Below are positions 43,852 through 53,552 of a stretch of 64,000 bases of DNA, piece by piece (within the stretch, counting starts at the first letter, position 1; each line of letters begins with the position of its first letter). Source of the stretch: Flavobacterium aquidurense (GTDB taxonomy: Bacteria; Bacteroidota; Bacteroidia; Flavobacteriales; Flavobacteriaceae). Made by a program: the position numbers and the translations under genes. The notes under the pieces were generated by a model, which was not told the origin of the DNA, ran no database searches, and was given only the letters and a program-made list of their open reading frames with translations. The stretch is taken from contig FNPS01000001.1 in NCBI GenBank assembly GCA_900107365.1, forward strand, positions 248,001 through 312,000, written 5' to 3'.

Positions 43852-45381
43852 ATGCAACACAACGTACTTATTTTAGATTTCGGATCGCAATATACTCAGC
43901 TTATTGCGCGTAGAGTTCGCGAATTAAATATATTCTGCGAAATTTTCCCTTACAATCACTTTCCTAGTGATTTATCACCTTATAAAGCCGTAATTTTAGG
44001 AGGAAGTCCTTTTTCTGTTCGTGCAGAAGATGCTCCACATCCTGATTTATCTCAAATTCGAGGCAAGCTTCCTATGTTGGCAGTTTGTTACGGAGCACAA
44101 TACTTAGCTCACTTTAGTGGAGGAGAAGTAGCGGCTTCAAACACCAGAGAATACGGTAGAGCAAATTTATCTTATATTAAGGAGAATGAAGTTTTCTTTA
44201 ACGACGTTTCAGAAAACAGCCAGGTTTGGATGAGCCACAGTGATAGTATCAAAGCTTTGCCAACAAATGCAGTAAAATTAGCAAGCACGCATGACGTAGA
44301 ATATGCTGCTTACAAAATTGAAGGCGAAACTACTTATGCTATTCAATATCACCCGGAAGTTTTCCATTCTACTGATGGATCAAAAATGCTTAAAAACTTT
44401 TTAGTAGATATAGCTGAAGTTCCTCAAAACTTTACACCAAATGCTTTCGTAGAAGAGATGGTGGGAGAGTTAAAAGAGAAATTAGGAAATGATAAAGTAG
44501 TTTTAGGATTATCCGGAGGAGTAGATTCTACTGTAGCGGCAGTTTTATTGCACCAGGCAATTGGTAAAAACCTATACTGTATTTTCGTAAATAACGGCTT
44601 GCTTCGTAAAAACGAATTCCAAAATGTATTAGATCAATACAAAGGAATGGGATTGAACGTAAAAGGAGTAGATGCAGGAGATCGTTTTCTTGGTGAATTA
44701 GCCGGAATCAGCGATCCTGAAACCAAACGTAAAACAATTGGTCGTGTATTTATTGAAGTTTTTGATGATGAATCACATTTGATCGAAGATGTAAAATGGC
44801 TGGCGCAAGGAACTATTTATCCTGACGTTATCGAATCGGTTTCTGTAAAAGGGCCATCGGCAACTATTAAATCGCACCATAATGTTGGTGGATTGCCAGA
44901 TTATATGAAATTAAAAATTGTAGAACCACTTAGAATGTTGTTTAAAGACGAAGTTCGAAGAGTTGGTGCTACTTTAGGAATAGATCCTGAATTGTTAGGA
45001 AGACACCCTTTCCCGGGACCAGGATTATCAATCAGAATTTTAGGTGATATTACTCCTGAGAAAGTTCAGATTTTACAAGATGTTGACGCTGTTTTTATTG
45101 ACGGATTAAAATCTTGGGGATTATACGATAAAGTTTGGCAGGCTGGAGCAATCTTGCTTCCGGTAAATTCTGTTGGTGTGATGGGCGATGAGCGTACTTA
45201 CGAAAAAGTAGTAGCACTTAGAGCTGTTGAATCTACAGATGGTATGACTGCTGACTGGGTTCATTTGCCTTACGACTTCTTGATGAAAGTGTCAAATGAC
45301 ATTATAAACAAGGTAAAAGGCGTGAATCGCGTTGTTTACGATATAAGTTCAAAACCACCTGCAACAATTGAGTGGGAATAG
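43852..45381 (+). CDS. guaA: GMP synthase (glutamine-hydrolysing)
   Basis: 509 residues from ATG 43852; a TTG two codons upstream (43846) overlaps the -7 box and is rejected. Converts XMP to GMP with glutamine and ATP. N-terminal class I amidotransferase (Cys in [14 protein letters not shown], His/Glu in YHPEVFHS), central ATP pyrophosphatase loop [19 protein letters not shown]-terminal dimerisation domain ([16 protein letters not shown]) and end PPATIEWE. Length normal. Followed by a perfect terminator. Confidence 0.97.
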   Translation: MQHNVLILDFGSQYTQLIARRVRELNIFCEIFPYNHFPSDLSPYKAVILGGSPFSVRAEDAPHPDLSQIRGKLPMLAVCYGAQYLAHFSGGEVAASNTREYGRANLSYIKENEVFFNDVSENSQVWMSHSDSIKALPTNAVKLASTHDVEYAAYKIEGETTYAIQYHPEVFHSTDGSKMLKNFLVDIAEVPQNFTPNAFVEEMVGELKEKLGNDKVVLGLSGGVDSTVAAVLLHQAIGKNLYCIFVNNGLLRKNEFQNVLDQYKGMGLNVKGVDAGDRFLGELAGISDPETKRKTIGRVFIEVFDDESHLIEDVKWLAQGTIYPDVIESVSVKGPSATIKSHHNVGGLPDYMKLKIVEPLRMLFKDEVRRVGATLGIDPELLGRHPFPGPGLSIRILGDITPEKVQILQDVDAVFIDGLKSWGLYDKVWQAGAILLPVNSVGVMGDERTYEKVVALRAVESTDGMTADWVHLPYDFLMKVSNDIINKVKGVNRVVYDISSKPPATIEWE

Positions 45382-45392
45382 TACTATTTTTC

Positions 45393-45426
45393 AAATTAAG
45401 GCGTTACATTTGTAACGCCTTAATTT
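45393..45426 (+). terminator. Terminator of guaA
   Basis: 16-bp perfect stem AAATTAAGGCGTTACA / TGTAACGCCTTAATTT with a TT loop, followed by T residues. Confidence 0.88.
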
Positions 45427-45442
45427 TTTAAACCTACTATTT

Positions 45443-47362
45443 ATGAGAGAACTTTTAACGATTTCTCTTGTCTTTATTTTGTCTTTTAACAAAATAACTG
45501 CACAAGATTCAATTATTGAACACAAAATTCAAAAAGGGGAAACGGCCTATTTTATTGCCCAAAAATACAAGGTTTCTGTTGATGAAATTTACAAACTCAA
45601 CCCTGAATCACAAAGCGGAATCCAAGATAATCAAGTTCTTAAAATTCCGGTTCATTCTACAGAAAAACAAAATCAAAAGCAACAAATTACCCATGTTGTT
45701 GCTGCAAAAGAAACACTTTACGGCATTTCAAAACAATACAAAGTTACCGTTGATGCCCTTCAGAATGCCAATATTGAAATTCTGGCCAGTGGACTTCAAA
45801 TGGGGCAGGAATTAGTTATTCCGCAAAACGGCGAAAATTTTCCAAAAACTGAAATTGCAACCTCTTCAAAAGTAAGCCATCAGGTAGTTGCTAAAGAATC
45901 GTTGTTTAGTATAGCCAGGCAATACAATGTTTCGGTTCAGGATCTTGAAACCTTGAATAAAGAATTACTTCAAAACGGATTGCAAATTGGTCAGACCATT
46001 GCGATTCCAAACAAAAGAAAAACATTAGACGGAAGAGTTCGTGTAATTAATAATGAAACCATTTTTCACGTTGTTGAAGCCAAAGAAACTAAATTTTCGA
46101 TTGCTAAAAAATATGGAATTTCTATCGATCAGTTAGAATCTCAAAATCCTGAAATTGTAAACGGATTGGTTGTTGGTAATAAATTAGCGATCAATACTAC
46201 AGCAATTAAAGCCACAAACGAAAGTGAAGAATTGATGTTGGCTCTTGCCGAAAAACAAGTTGTGGTGGAAAAAACAAAAGCTAAAACAGTTGAGATTGAT
46301 GATTTAAAAGACAGGCTTGTTGTTCAGAAAGAAATGAATCAAAAGATCATCAAGATTAATGATTTGAAAGTCAATCTGAATGATATGAATGGTTCTAAAG
46401 AAAATTCGGTTGAAAAACTGCGTTTAGTTTTAGAAGCTAATAAAAATGTGCAGGATATTTTGATGGCCAAATTAGATTCGTTAGTTAATACGATGAATAA
46501 TGATTTGGTTGATTTGAAAAGAATGGATGTTTTGAATGTTGATGAATCAAAAAGATTAGAAAAACAATCCTATGAAAGTATTGGGAAAACAAGTGAATTG
46601 TCTTCTCAATTAAAAAAGGAATTGGCTGAAAACAGAAAAGCATATGCCGGTTTAATGAATAAAGTGGAGCGAATTGCTGTTGAAGAAAATCAGGAATACA
46701 AGAAGAAAATCCGCGAAAGCGAAAAGACTAAACCATCCACTTCATTGCAAAAACGTCTTTTTTTAGAAGAAATTAAACATTATAAAATAGGACAGGAACA
46801 AGGTGATGCACAAAATCAGCTTTTAATTGCTAAAATTGATTCCTTAGATACTCAGAAAAAAATTGAGGTAAAACGTCATATCAGCATGGCGAATTATTAC
46901 AGTATAGAAGCCCGACAATTTGATGATAAGCTGGCTTTGATAAAATTGAAAAAATATCAGGATGATGCTTTAAAAAATCAAAACAAAACCGATTCTAATG
47001 AAGCTTCAAAAGCAATTTCTCTGGAAGAAATGAAGAGAGAATTAAAGGAAAATCCTCTTAAAAACGATAAAACAATAAAAGTAGAAGTTTTTGATAATCT
47101 TAAAGAAGTTTCAAATGGCTATTACTTAGTTTTAGGTATATTTACAGATGCGACACCGAGAGATAAGTTTATTATGAAACTTATTGATTCTGGGGATTTT
47201 AACGCTAGTTTTTTCTTTAATATAAACAGTCTTTCGTATTATGTTTACTCAGACAGATACCAAAATATGGAAGAAGTTTTATATAAATGCAAGAAAAAAG
47301 AAGAAGATGAGTTATATAAAGACATCATTATTGCTAAGGCCGAAATTGACCTTAGGGAATAA
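45443..47362 (+). CDS. LysM-repeat protein with coiled coil and SPOR-like end
   Basis: 639 residues: signal peptide (to about 20), four LysM domains (about 25-67, 83-127, 144-188, 208-250; e.g. HKIQKGETAYFIAQKYKVSV), a long charged coiled coil (about 255-530), and an end (about 550-639; GYYLVLGIFTDATPRDKFIM) resembling SPOR domains. LysM and SPOR modules both bind peptidoglycan, so this is likely a periplasmic cell-wall organiser. A second LysM protein follows 92 bp later on the same strand. A cell-division or gliding role is conceivable but not shown. Confidence 0.88.
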   Translation: MRELLTISLVFILSFNKITAQDSIIEHKIQKGETAYFIAQKYKVSVDEIYKLNPESQSGIQDNQVLKIPVHSTEKQNQKQQITHVVAAKETLYGISKQYKVTVDALQNANIEILASGLQMGQELVIPQNGENFPKTEIATSSKVSHQVVAKESLFSIARQYNVSVQDLETLNKELLQNGLQIGQTIAIPNKRKTLDGRVRVINNETIFHVVEAKETKFSIAKKYGISIDQLESQNPEIVNGLVVGNKLAINTTAIKATNESEELMLALAEKQVVVEKTKAKTVEIDDLKDRLVVQKEMNQKIIKINDLKVNLNDMNGSKENSVEKLRLVLEANKNVQDILMAKLDSLVNTMNNDLVDLKRMDVLNVDESKRLEKQSYESIGKTSELSSQLKKELAENRKAYAGLMNKVERIAVEENQEYKKKIRESEKTKPSTSLQKRLFLEEIKHYKIGQEQGDAQNQLLIAKIDSLDTQKKIEVKRHISMANYYSIEARQFDDKLALIKLKKYQDDALKNQNKTDSNEASKAISLEEMKRELKENPLKNDKTIKVEVFDNLKEVSNGYYLVLGIFTDATPRDKFIMKLIDSGDFNASFFFNINSLSYYVYSDRYQNMEEVLYKCKKKEEDELYKDIIIAKAEIDLRE

Positions 47363-47454
47363 TTGGAAAAAAATTAACAAGTGGCCTGAATCTTGCTTTG
47401 AACAAAATTAGTATCTTGTTTTTGAATTAAAAATTAAATTGTTTAAGCCATATT

Positions 47455-49533
47455 ATGAAGTATTATTTTGCCTTATTATCCCTAGTATTTTTTGTTACTT
47501 GTTCTGCCTTTTCGCAGGAAAAAGTGGTAAAATATACCGTTTCCAGTGGAGAAACTATTAATCAGATTGCCCTGAAATTTAAGGTAACACCTTATGATAT
47601 TTATGCATTAAATCCGGATGCCAGAAGTGGTGTGAAACCAAACACTGTTTTATTAATCCCGACTACTGTGAGTAAAAATGGAGCTGCTAAAACCGAAGTA
47701 CCTAAAGCGAACGTAGTTTCTAATTCAAAAGAAATAATTTATGAAGTTCAGCCAAAAGAGACTTTTTATAGCTTAGAAAAGAAATTTGGTGTTTCTGACG
47801 AAGCGCTAAAGGCAGCAAATCCTGGTCTTGAAAAAACGGGTGTTCAGATTGGTCAGAAATTAGTAATTCCTGCAAAAGGAGCTGCTCCAAAAACTAATTC
47901 AGCGGTTGCAAAAGCAACTAAAGAAAAAGGAGCGGAAAAATATGTTTATCATGATGTTGTTGCAAAAGAAACTAAATTTTCGATTGCGAAAGAATATAAT
48001 ACTACGATAGCCGATTTAGAAAAACGCAATCCGGAAATTGTGTCTAACTTACCAGTTGGATACCGTTTGACTATAAAAGGAACAGCGCCTAAAACGGAAA
48101 ATTCAGCACCAGTGGCTCATGTTGCCAAACCTGCCGAAGCTCCAAAAAAAGTTACTACTTATATGGAATATCAGGTAAAACCTAAAGAGACTTTTTATAG
48201 TTTAGGAAGAACGTTTCATATTACTCAGGAGGAATTGACAGAGTTGAATCCGTCACTTTCTGAAGGAGTAAAAGAAGGAATGGTTTTAAAAGTACCGTCG
48301 GGATATTTAGCACCAACGCCTATTATTGCGCAAGCAGTACCAGTTGAAAAGGCAGCTGAGAAACCAATTGCTAATGCAGGTAGTGGTGGTATTTCAGTTT
48401 TAGAAAAAGTAAAATCGGAAACGGTTTCTGCAGATCCTGAAGTGATTGAGCTGACAAAAAAGAAAGGGCAAACGGACCGTAAAAAAATGGTTTTATTATT
48501 GCCTTTTAATTTAGCTAAAATGCAAAATGATACAACGAGCACAGCAAATCGTATTAAAAATGATAAATTTTTGAACATGACACTTGATTTTTATTCAGGT
48601 GCGATGATGGCAATCGATTCGGCTAAAACTTTAAAATTGCCAATTGATGTTTCTATTTATGATTCTGGTGAAACCAAAACAGCATCAAATGTTTCGGGTT
48701 TAATTGCTCAGAATAAATTGCAGGATGCAAGCGCGGTTATAGGGCCCTTTTATCAAACTAATGCAGAAACAACAGCTAATTCATTACGTTTGTATAACGT
48801 ACCGGTAATTTCTCCATTGTCAAAAGATACGGCAAATCCAATCGATAATTTGTACCAGTCTATACCAACAAATGATGTGGTAAAAAATGCTGTTTTTGAT
48901 TATATGCGTGCTAAAAATGGAAATATTGTAGCTGTTGTAGATAAGAAAAAAGAATCGGTAATCAGTTATATCAAACAAAATCAAAAAGGGGTTGTATTTG
49001 CTGCTTTAAGCGAAACCGGAGGTTTAGATGTTGCCAATTTAAAAAGCTTGTTATTACCAAACCGAATGAATTATGTGGTGATGGAAACCGGAAATACGGC
49101 GATGGTTAAAACGACTATAAAAGCCTTGCTTGATGCGCAAAAATCTTGTCAGGTACAGTTGGTAATTTTAGAACCAAACAGTACACTTGATACGGACGAA
49201 ATTAGTTTTGAAAACCTGATTAAACTGAAATTAATGTATCCGTCAGTAACACGTGAAAGTGATGAACAAGGTGTTTTGATTTTTGAAAAAGAATATCGCC
49301 TTAAAAACAAGGTAAATCCAAATACGTACGCAACAAGAGGATTTGATGTTACTTTTGATACCATGATGCGTTTGGTTCAGGGGAAAACCTATCAGGAAAC
49401 AGCAGATTTAATGACAACCGAACAAGTTGACAATAAATTTCAATATTACAAAAAAGAAGATGGAGGACACGCCAACAAAGGGGTGTACATTTTATATTAC
49501 GATTCAGATTTAACTTTAAAAGTAGCAAACTAA
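47455..49533 (+). CDS. LysM protein with periplasmic-binding-protein-like domain
   Basis: 692 residues: signal peptide ending AFSQ, four LysM repeats (about 25-70, 98-142, 160-203, 235-282; e.g. VQPKETFYSLEKKFGVSD), low-complexity Pro/Ala linkers, then a type 1 periplasmic-binding fold (about 340-660; MVLLLPFNLAKMQ, DFYSGAMMAIDSAKTL, SAVIGPFYQTNAETTANSL). The layout recalls LpoA-like regulators of penicillin-binding proteins, though ligand-sensing is equally possible. The stop overlaps the start of the OsmC gene by one base. Confidence 0.9.
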   Translation: MKYYFALLSLVFFVTCSAFSQEKVVKYTVSSGETINQIALKFKVTPYDIYALNPDARSGVKPNTVLLIPTTVSKNGAAKTEVPKANVVSNSKEIIYEVQPKETFYSLEKKFGVSDEALKAANPGLEKTGVQIGQKLVIPAKGAAPKTNSAVAKATKEKGAEKYVYHDVVAKETKFSIAKEYNTTIADLEKRNPEIVSNLPVGYRLTIKGTAPKTENSAPVAHVAKPAEAPKKVTTYMEYQVKPKETFYSLGRTFHITQEELTELNPSLSEGVKEGMVLKVPSGYLAPTPIIAQAVPVEKAAEKPIANAGSGGISVLEKVKSETVSADPEVIELTKKKGQTDRKKMVLLLPFNLAKMQNDTTSTANRIKNDKFLNMTLDFYSGAMMAIDSAKTLKLPIDVSIYDSGETKTASNVSGLIAQNKLQDASAVIGPFYQTNAETTANSLRLYNVPVISPLSKDTANPIDNLYQSIPTNDVVKNAVFDYMRAKNGNIVAVVDKKKESVISYIKQNQKGVVFAALSETGGLDVANLKSLLLPNRMNYVVMETGNTAMVKTTIKALLDAQKSCQVQLVILEPNSTLDTDEISFENLIKLKLMYPSVTRESDEQGVLIFEKEYRLKNKVNPNTYATRGFDVTFDTMMRLVQGKTYQETADLMTTEQVDNKFQYYKKEDGGHANKGVYILYYDSDLTLKVAN

Positions 49534-49934
49534 TGACATCAAAAGTAACCTATTTAGGTGATTTAAGAACACAATCAATTCATGTGCAATCAGGAAGCGA
49601 AATCATTTCAGATGCACCACTAGATAATAACGGAAAAGGAGAAGCTTTTTCTCCAACCGATACTGTTGCCAATGCTTTAGCAAGTTGTATGATGACTATT
49701 ATGGGAATCAAAGCACGCGATTTGAACTCAGATTTCGTAGGTTCGACCGCTGAAGTAACAAAAATTATGAATGCTGAGCCAAGACGAATTGGTGCAATTG
49801 AAATTGTTTTTGATATGCAAGGTGTTGAGGACACAAAAAGCCGCACAATTTTGGAACGTGCAGCAATGACTTGTCCTGTATTTTTAAGTTTAAGTTCGGA
49901 AATTGAAAAACGAATTACTTTTAACTGGAAGTAA
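49533..49934 (+). CDS. OsmC family peroxiredoxin-like protein
   Basis: 133 residues. OsmC/Ohr proteins reduce organic hydroperoxides through two Cys; both are present (NALASCMMTIMGI and AAMTCPVFLSL). Cytosolic dimer. Its ATG shares a base with the upstream stop (TAATG), so it is translationally coupled to the LysM gene. It has no sequence reason to be related to cell-wall work. Confidence 0.92.
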   Translation: MTSKVTYLGDLRTQSIHVQSGSEIISDAPLDNNGKGEAFSPTDTVANALASCMMTIMGIKARDLNSDFVGSTAEVTKIMNAEPRRIGAIEIVFDMQGVEDTKSRTILERAAMTCPVFLSLSSEIEKRITFNWK

Positions 49935-49951
49935 TTTGAATTTATAGCGTA

Positions 49952-49979
49952 AAAAAGCCATTCACATGAATGGCTTTTT
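49952..49979. terminator. Terminator between convergent genes
   Basis: AAAAAGCCATTCA / TGAATGGCTTTTT with a CA loop; serves the OsmC operon and possibly GH35. Confidence 0.85.
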
Positions 49980-49994
49980 GTTTTTGTACCAATT

Positions 49995-51854
49995 CTATTG
50001 AGTCGTTTCTGTTTTTAACTCTTCGAGAATTGGCGTTGCAATAGTTTTGATTTCTTTTTGAATGGTTTCGTTTTTTTGCTCAAAAACTACAATATTATTT
50101 TTGCCTTTTTTAAGCCAGCATCCTGGAACATAAAGCGTTTGTTGCGGTCCAATGCTCCAATAGCGTCCAAGATTGATTCCGTTGATAAATACGATTCCTT
50201 TGCCCCAGACGCGCATGTCTAAAAATGTATCTCCAGTTTTATTCAAAGTAAAAGTTCCCTGATATAAAGTTGGGCGGTTTGCTTTTCCTGAATTTTTATA
50301 AGATGCTAAATCTGGTTCTTTATTCATCGGTAACGAATACATTTCCCAGTTTCCGGTGATCGTTTGACCATTGATAATTACCGGACTTATGATTCCTTTC
50401 GTATTGGCGTTAATTTGAGAGCCGTAATTAATGCGTCCCATATTTTCAACCACTATATCTAAAGTTGCATTAAACGGAACTTCAATTTCACAACTGTAGT
50501 TTTTATAATATCGGTTTAGTTCGGCAACTTTTTTTCCGTTTACGTATACGATCGCATAATCGCGTAAACCATTTAATTCTAGTTTTCCACTGATGGGTTG
50601 TGTGAATTTTTTGCTGTACCAAACATAACCATCACCTTGATTCAATTGCTCAAATGTTTGTGGATTATCTTCAATTACCGGATTAATTTTAGCTTTTAAA
50701 TCGGCTAAATCAACAGCTTTGGTTAAGGCGATATTCGGAATTGTAATTACCGGTATTTTGGGTGGAATGGCAGGAGTTTCGGTTGTTTTTAATAATTCTC
50801 TTAAAGCATTATATTTGGGAGTTGCCCAGCCAGCTTCACTAATGGGTGCATCATAATCATAAGAAGTCATATCAGGCTGAATGTCGTGTTCTTTGTCATA
50901 ATTGGCTCCCGAAGTAAAACCAAAATTTGTTCCGCCATGAACCATATAATAATTAAATGAAATCTGATTGTCGAGATATTTTTGAGTCTGACGAACGGTT
51001 TGCTCCGGTTTCTGAATTGGGAATGGTTCTGCCCAATGATCCAGCCAACCCGGATAAAATTCGGCTACCATATAAGGCCCTTGATTGTTATTAAATTGAT
51101 TCACTACTGCTTTTAGCTTTACAACATCATCTTCACCATTGGCAGTCGGTAAAGCACCAGGTAAAGCGCCGCCTTCAAAAAGCCAGCTTCCATCTGAAGT
51201 AAAAAACGGAACTTCAAAACCAACATCTTTTAATTGTTGAAATACGGCTGAACTATATTTTTTGTGTTCTTCAAGCGAAACATCTTTGCGCTGCGCTACA
51301 TAAGAACCAAATTCGTTTTCGCCCTGAACCATAATAATGGGCCCGCCTTTGGTAATCTGTAAGTCTTTGACCTGATTGTATAACTCTGTAAAATAAGCTT
51401 TTGTAGCTGCCAGATATGCTTCGTTATGACCACGGATAACCATATTTGGAACGTTTTGCAAAAACCACGGATAACCACCAAATTCCCATTCGGCACATAC
51501 ATAGGGACCCGGACGAAGAATAACAAATAATCCTTCTTCCTGTGCTGTTTTGATATATTCGGCTAAATTTTTATTGCCTGTTTTAAAATCCCAAACTCCG
51601 GGAGATGTTTCATGATAATTCCAAAATACATAGGTTGCCACCGCATTTAAACCCATTGCTTTCATCATTTGTAAACGATGACGCCAGTAAGGTTGCGGAA
51701 TTCGCGAATAATGCATTTCACCCGAATGAATTTGGATGGGTTTGCCGTTTAATAAAAAATTTCCATCACGTATAGCAAAAGTCTGTTTTTGTTGCGCTGC
51801 TATTGAAGCTACCAGAAGCAAGGAAAATAAGAGAGTAATATAATTTTTTTTCAT
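49995..51854 (-). CDS. GH35 beta-galactosidase (secreted)
   Basis: 619 residues from the MKKNYIT methionine; an in-frame ATG 13 codons earlier (to 51893) would hide the signal peptide and overlaps a hairpin. Signal ends SIAAQQ. GH35 barrel signatures: IHSGEMHYSRIPQPYWRHRL, ILRPGPYVCAEWEFGGYPWF, GPIIMVQGENEFGSY (acid/base Glu about 181) and MVAEFYPGWLDHWAEPF (nucleophile). A C-terminal beta-sandwich (about 480-600) binds sugar. It removes terminal beta-galactose from pectin, xyloglucan, mucin or glycosaminoglycan chains. Its neighbour is a GH109-like gene upstream in the same direction. Confidence 0.95.
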   Translation of the reverse strand: MKKNYITLLFSLLLVASIAAQQKQTFAIRDGNFLLNGKPIQIHSGEMHYSRIPQPYWRHRLQMMKAMGLNAVATYVFWNYHETSPGVWDFKTGNKNLAEYIKTAQEEGLFVILRPGPYVCAEWEFGGYPWFLQNVPNMVIRGHNEAYLAATKAYFTELYNQVKDLQITKGGPIIMVQGENEFGSYVAQRKDVSLEEHKKYSSAVFQQLKDVGFEVPFFTSDGSWLFEGGALPGALPTANGEDDVVKLKAVVNQFNNNQGPYMVAEFYPGWLDHWAEPFPIQKPEQTVRQTQKYLDNQISFNYYMVHGGTNFGFTSGANYDKEHDIQPDMTSYDYDAPISEAGWATPKYNALRELLKTTETPAIPPKIPVITIPNIALTKAVDLADLKAKINPVIEDNPQTFEQLNQGDGYVWYSKKFTQPISGKLELNGLRDYAIVYVNGKKVAELNRYYKNYSCEIEVPFNATLDIVVENMGRINYGSQINANTKGIISPVIINGQTITGNWEMYSLPMNKEPDLASYKNSGKANRPTLYQGTFTLNKTGDTFLDMRVWGKGIVFINGINLGRYWSIGPQQTLYVPGCWLKKGKNNIVVFEQKNETIQKEIKTIATPILEELKTETTQ

Positions 51855-51882
51855 TTGTTTTAATTTAAGAGAGGTAAACAAA

Positions 51883-51914
51883 CAAGAGAGCACTATATTA
51901 ATTGTGCTCTCTTG
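51883..51914. terminator. Hairpin between the GH109-like and GH35 genes
   Basis: CAAGAGAGCAC (51883-51893) / GTGCTCTCTTG (51904-51914). There is little U-run, so it may regulate or cap the upstream message. Confidence 0.6.
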
Positions 51915-51940
51915 CTTTCACCTAACTAACCAATAAATTT

Positions 51941-53320
51941 TTATTCTGAAAACTCTAATTTTTGTAATTTGTTCCAGCCACCACGAGTGAAATCAGGAAT
52001 TTCGACCGGCACAGAGCCTTTATCAAGCGAAATTTCAGTTAATGGACCTAAACAAGACCACTCTGCCAGGTCATAAACATCCATATCTAACGGAAGTCCT
52101 TTTTGCAGGCAATGAATCAACCGATAATCCATGATAAAATCCATTCCGCCATGGCCACCCACTTTTTTGGCTTGCTCTTCGATATTTTTCACCATTGGAT
52201 GTTTGTATTTTTCCATTAATGCTTTTTTTACTTCTTCGGGAACAAAGGAATGTGCACTTAATTTTTCGTGATTTGGTTTTACATCATCACCTAATTCTTT
52301 CCCGTCTAAAGCATAACCTTCTAAAGGATACTTGTTTGCAAAACCTTTTGTTCCGCTCAACTGATACATTCTGCTATAAGGACGTGGAGAAGTTACATCA
52401 TGCTGAATTTGAATTGTTTTTCCGTTTTCGGTACGGATCATGGTCATCGTATGATCTCCATTTCTAAAATCTTTAATTTCCTGACCTGATTTTTCTTTGA
52501 TATAAGCAGGATTTCCAACCGCTTTTGTATCTATAGAAACCAGAAAATTCATTTTGTCACCACGATGAATATTCAATGCCTGACACGCTGGCCCCATACC
52601 ATGTGTCGCATAAACATCGCCACGGTGTTTGATATTATAATCCATTCTCCAGTTGTTCCAGTATTCTCCCCAGAAAGGCTGTAAACCGTGAATGTAAGAT
52701 CCTTCAGCATGAAGAATTTCTCCAAATAAACCTTGTTGTGCCATATTTAAAGTGGTAAGCTCAAAGAAATCGTAAACGCAATTTTCAAGTTGCATACAAT
52801 GTTTTCTGGTTTTTTCAGAAGTATCAATCAGTTCCCAAATTTCTTTCATAGTCAAAGCACCCGGAACTTCAATTGCGACATGTTTGCCATCTTTCATAGC
52901 CTGTACACCAATGAGTGCATGATGTTTCCAGTCTGTCGCAACGTAAACTAAATCAACATTAGGTAATGCTGTAACTTTTTTCCATGCATTTTCGTCTCCA
53001 AAAAATTCCTGTGCTTTAGGAAGCCCGGCTTTGGTTAAAATTTCATTAGCCGATTGTGTATTTTTTTCCAACATATCGCATAGCGCAACAATTTCTACTC
53101 CTGGAATATGTGTCATTCTTTCTACAGCTCCGGGACCGCGCATTCCAAGTCCGATGAAAGCGATACGAACTGTTGGGATAGGGGCGGTAGCCAAACGTAA
53201 AACATCCTGTTGATTTTTCGGACGTGTTGGTGTTTTGGTTTTAATCATTTGTGCCGATGTCATCGTCCATGCGAACAAAAGAATAAAGACAATCGTATGT
53301 TTTAAAAAAGTAGTTTTCAT
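51941..53320 (-). CDS. GH109-like Gfo/Idh/MocA oxidoreductase-fold protein (exported)
   Basis: 459 residues with a signal peptide (about 1-24) and a Rossmann N-terminus (IAFIGLGMRGPGAVERMTHI, about 51-70) that binds NAD. GH109 enzymes use NAD to cleave alpha-N-acetylgalactosamine by redox elimination. Close motifs here: VALCDMLEKN, GKHVAIEVPGALTMKE, THGMGPACQALNIHRGDKM and GGHGGMDFIMDYRLIHCLQK (His/Tyr cluster). A general oxidoreductase of the family cannot be excluded. Exported Gfo/Idh proteins in Bacteroidota act on sugars outside the cytoplasm. Confidence 0.85.
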   Translation of the reverse strand: MKTTFLKHTIVFILLFAWTMTSAQMIKTKTPTRPKNQQDVLRLATAPIPTVRIAFIGLGMRGPGAVERMTHIPGVEIVALCDMLEKNTQSANEILTKAGLPKAQEFFGDENAWKKVTALPNVDLVYVATDWKHHALIGVQAMKDGKHVAIEVPGALTMKEIWELIDTSEKTRKHCMQLENCVYDFFELTTLNMAQQGLFGEILHAEGSYIHGLQPFWGEYWNNWRMDYNIKHRGDVYATHGMGPACQALNIHRGDKMNFLVSIDTKAVGNPAYIKEKSGQEIKDFRNGDHTMTMIRTENGKTIQIQHDVTSPRPYSRMYQLSGTKGFANKYPLEGYALDGKELGDDVKPNHEKLSAHSFVPEEVKKALMEKYKHPMVKNIEEQAKKVGGHGGMDFIMDYRLIHCLQKGLPLDMDVYDLAEWSCLGPLTEISLDKGSVPVEIPDFTRGGWNKLQKLEFSE

Positions 53321-53413
53321 AAATGTTTTTATTTTTGAAATAGGGCTTTTACGGTAATCTTTAAAGTCGATTTCTGGTTTTTTTGTTATGGATAATTAGT
53401 TTGTTTTGAAATA

Positions 53414-53440
53414 CCTCTCTAATGAACCAGATTAGAGAGG
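53414..53440. terminator. Hairpin after the M1 peptidase promoter region
   Basis: CCTCTCTAAT / ATTAGAGAGG with a 7-base loop, flanked by related TTTTGAAA and TTCAAAAA words. It lies past the M1 gene stop (53553) on the minus strand and is a likely terminator. Confidence 0.65.
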
Positions 53441-53552
53441 CTTCAAAAACAAACAATTCTAAATAATTAAAATTTTTGAATTGAAATTCAAGTGCATACT
53501 AATTACTAACTTTTAGAATATAAGATTTGATTGCTTAAAAAAATAAACTGTA

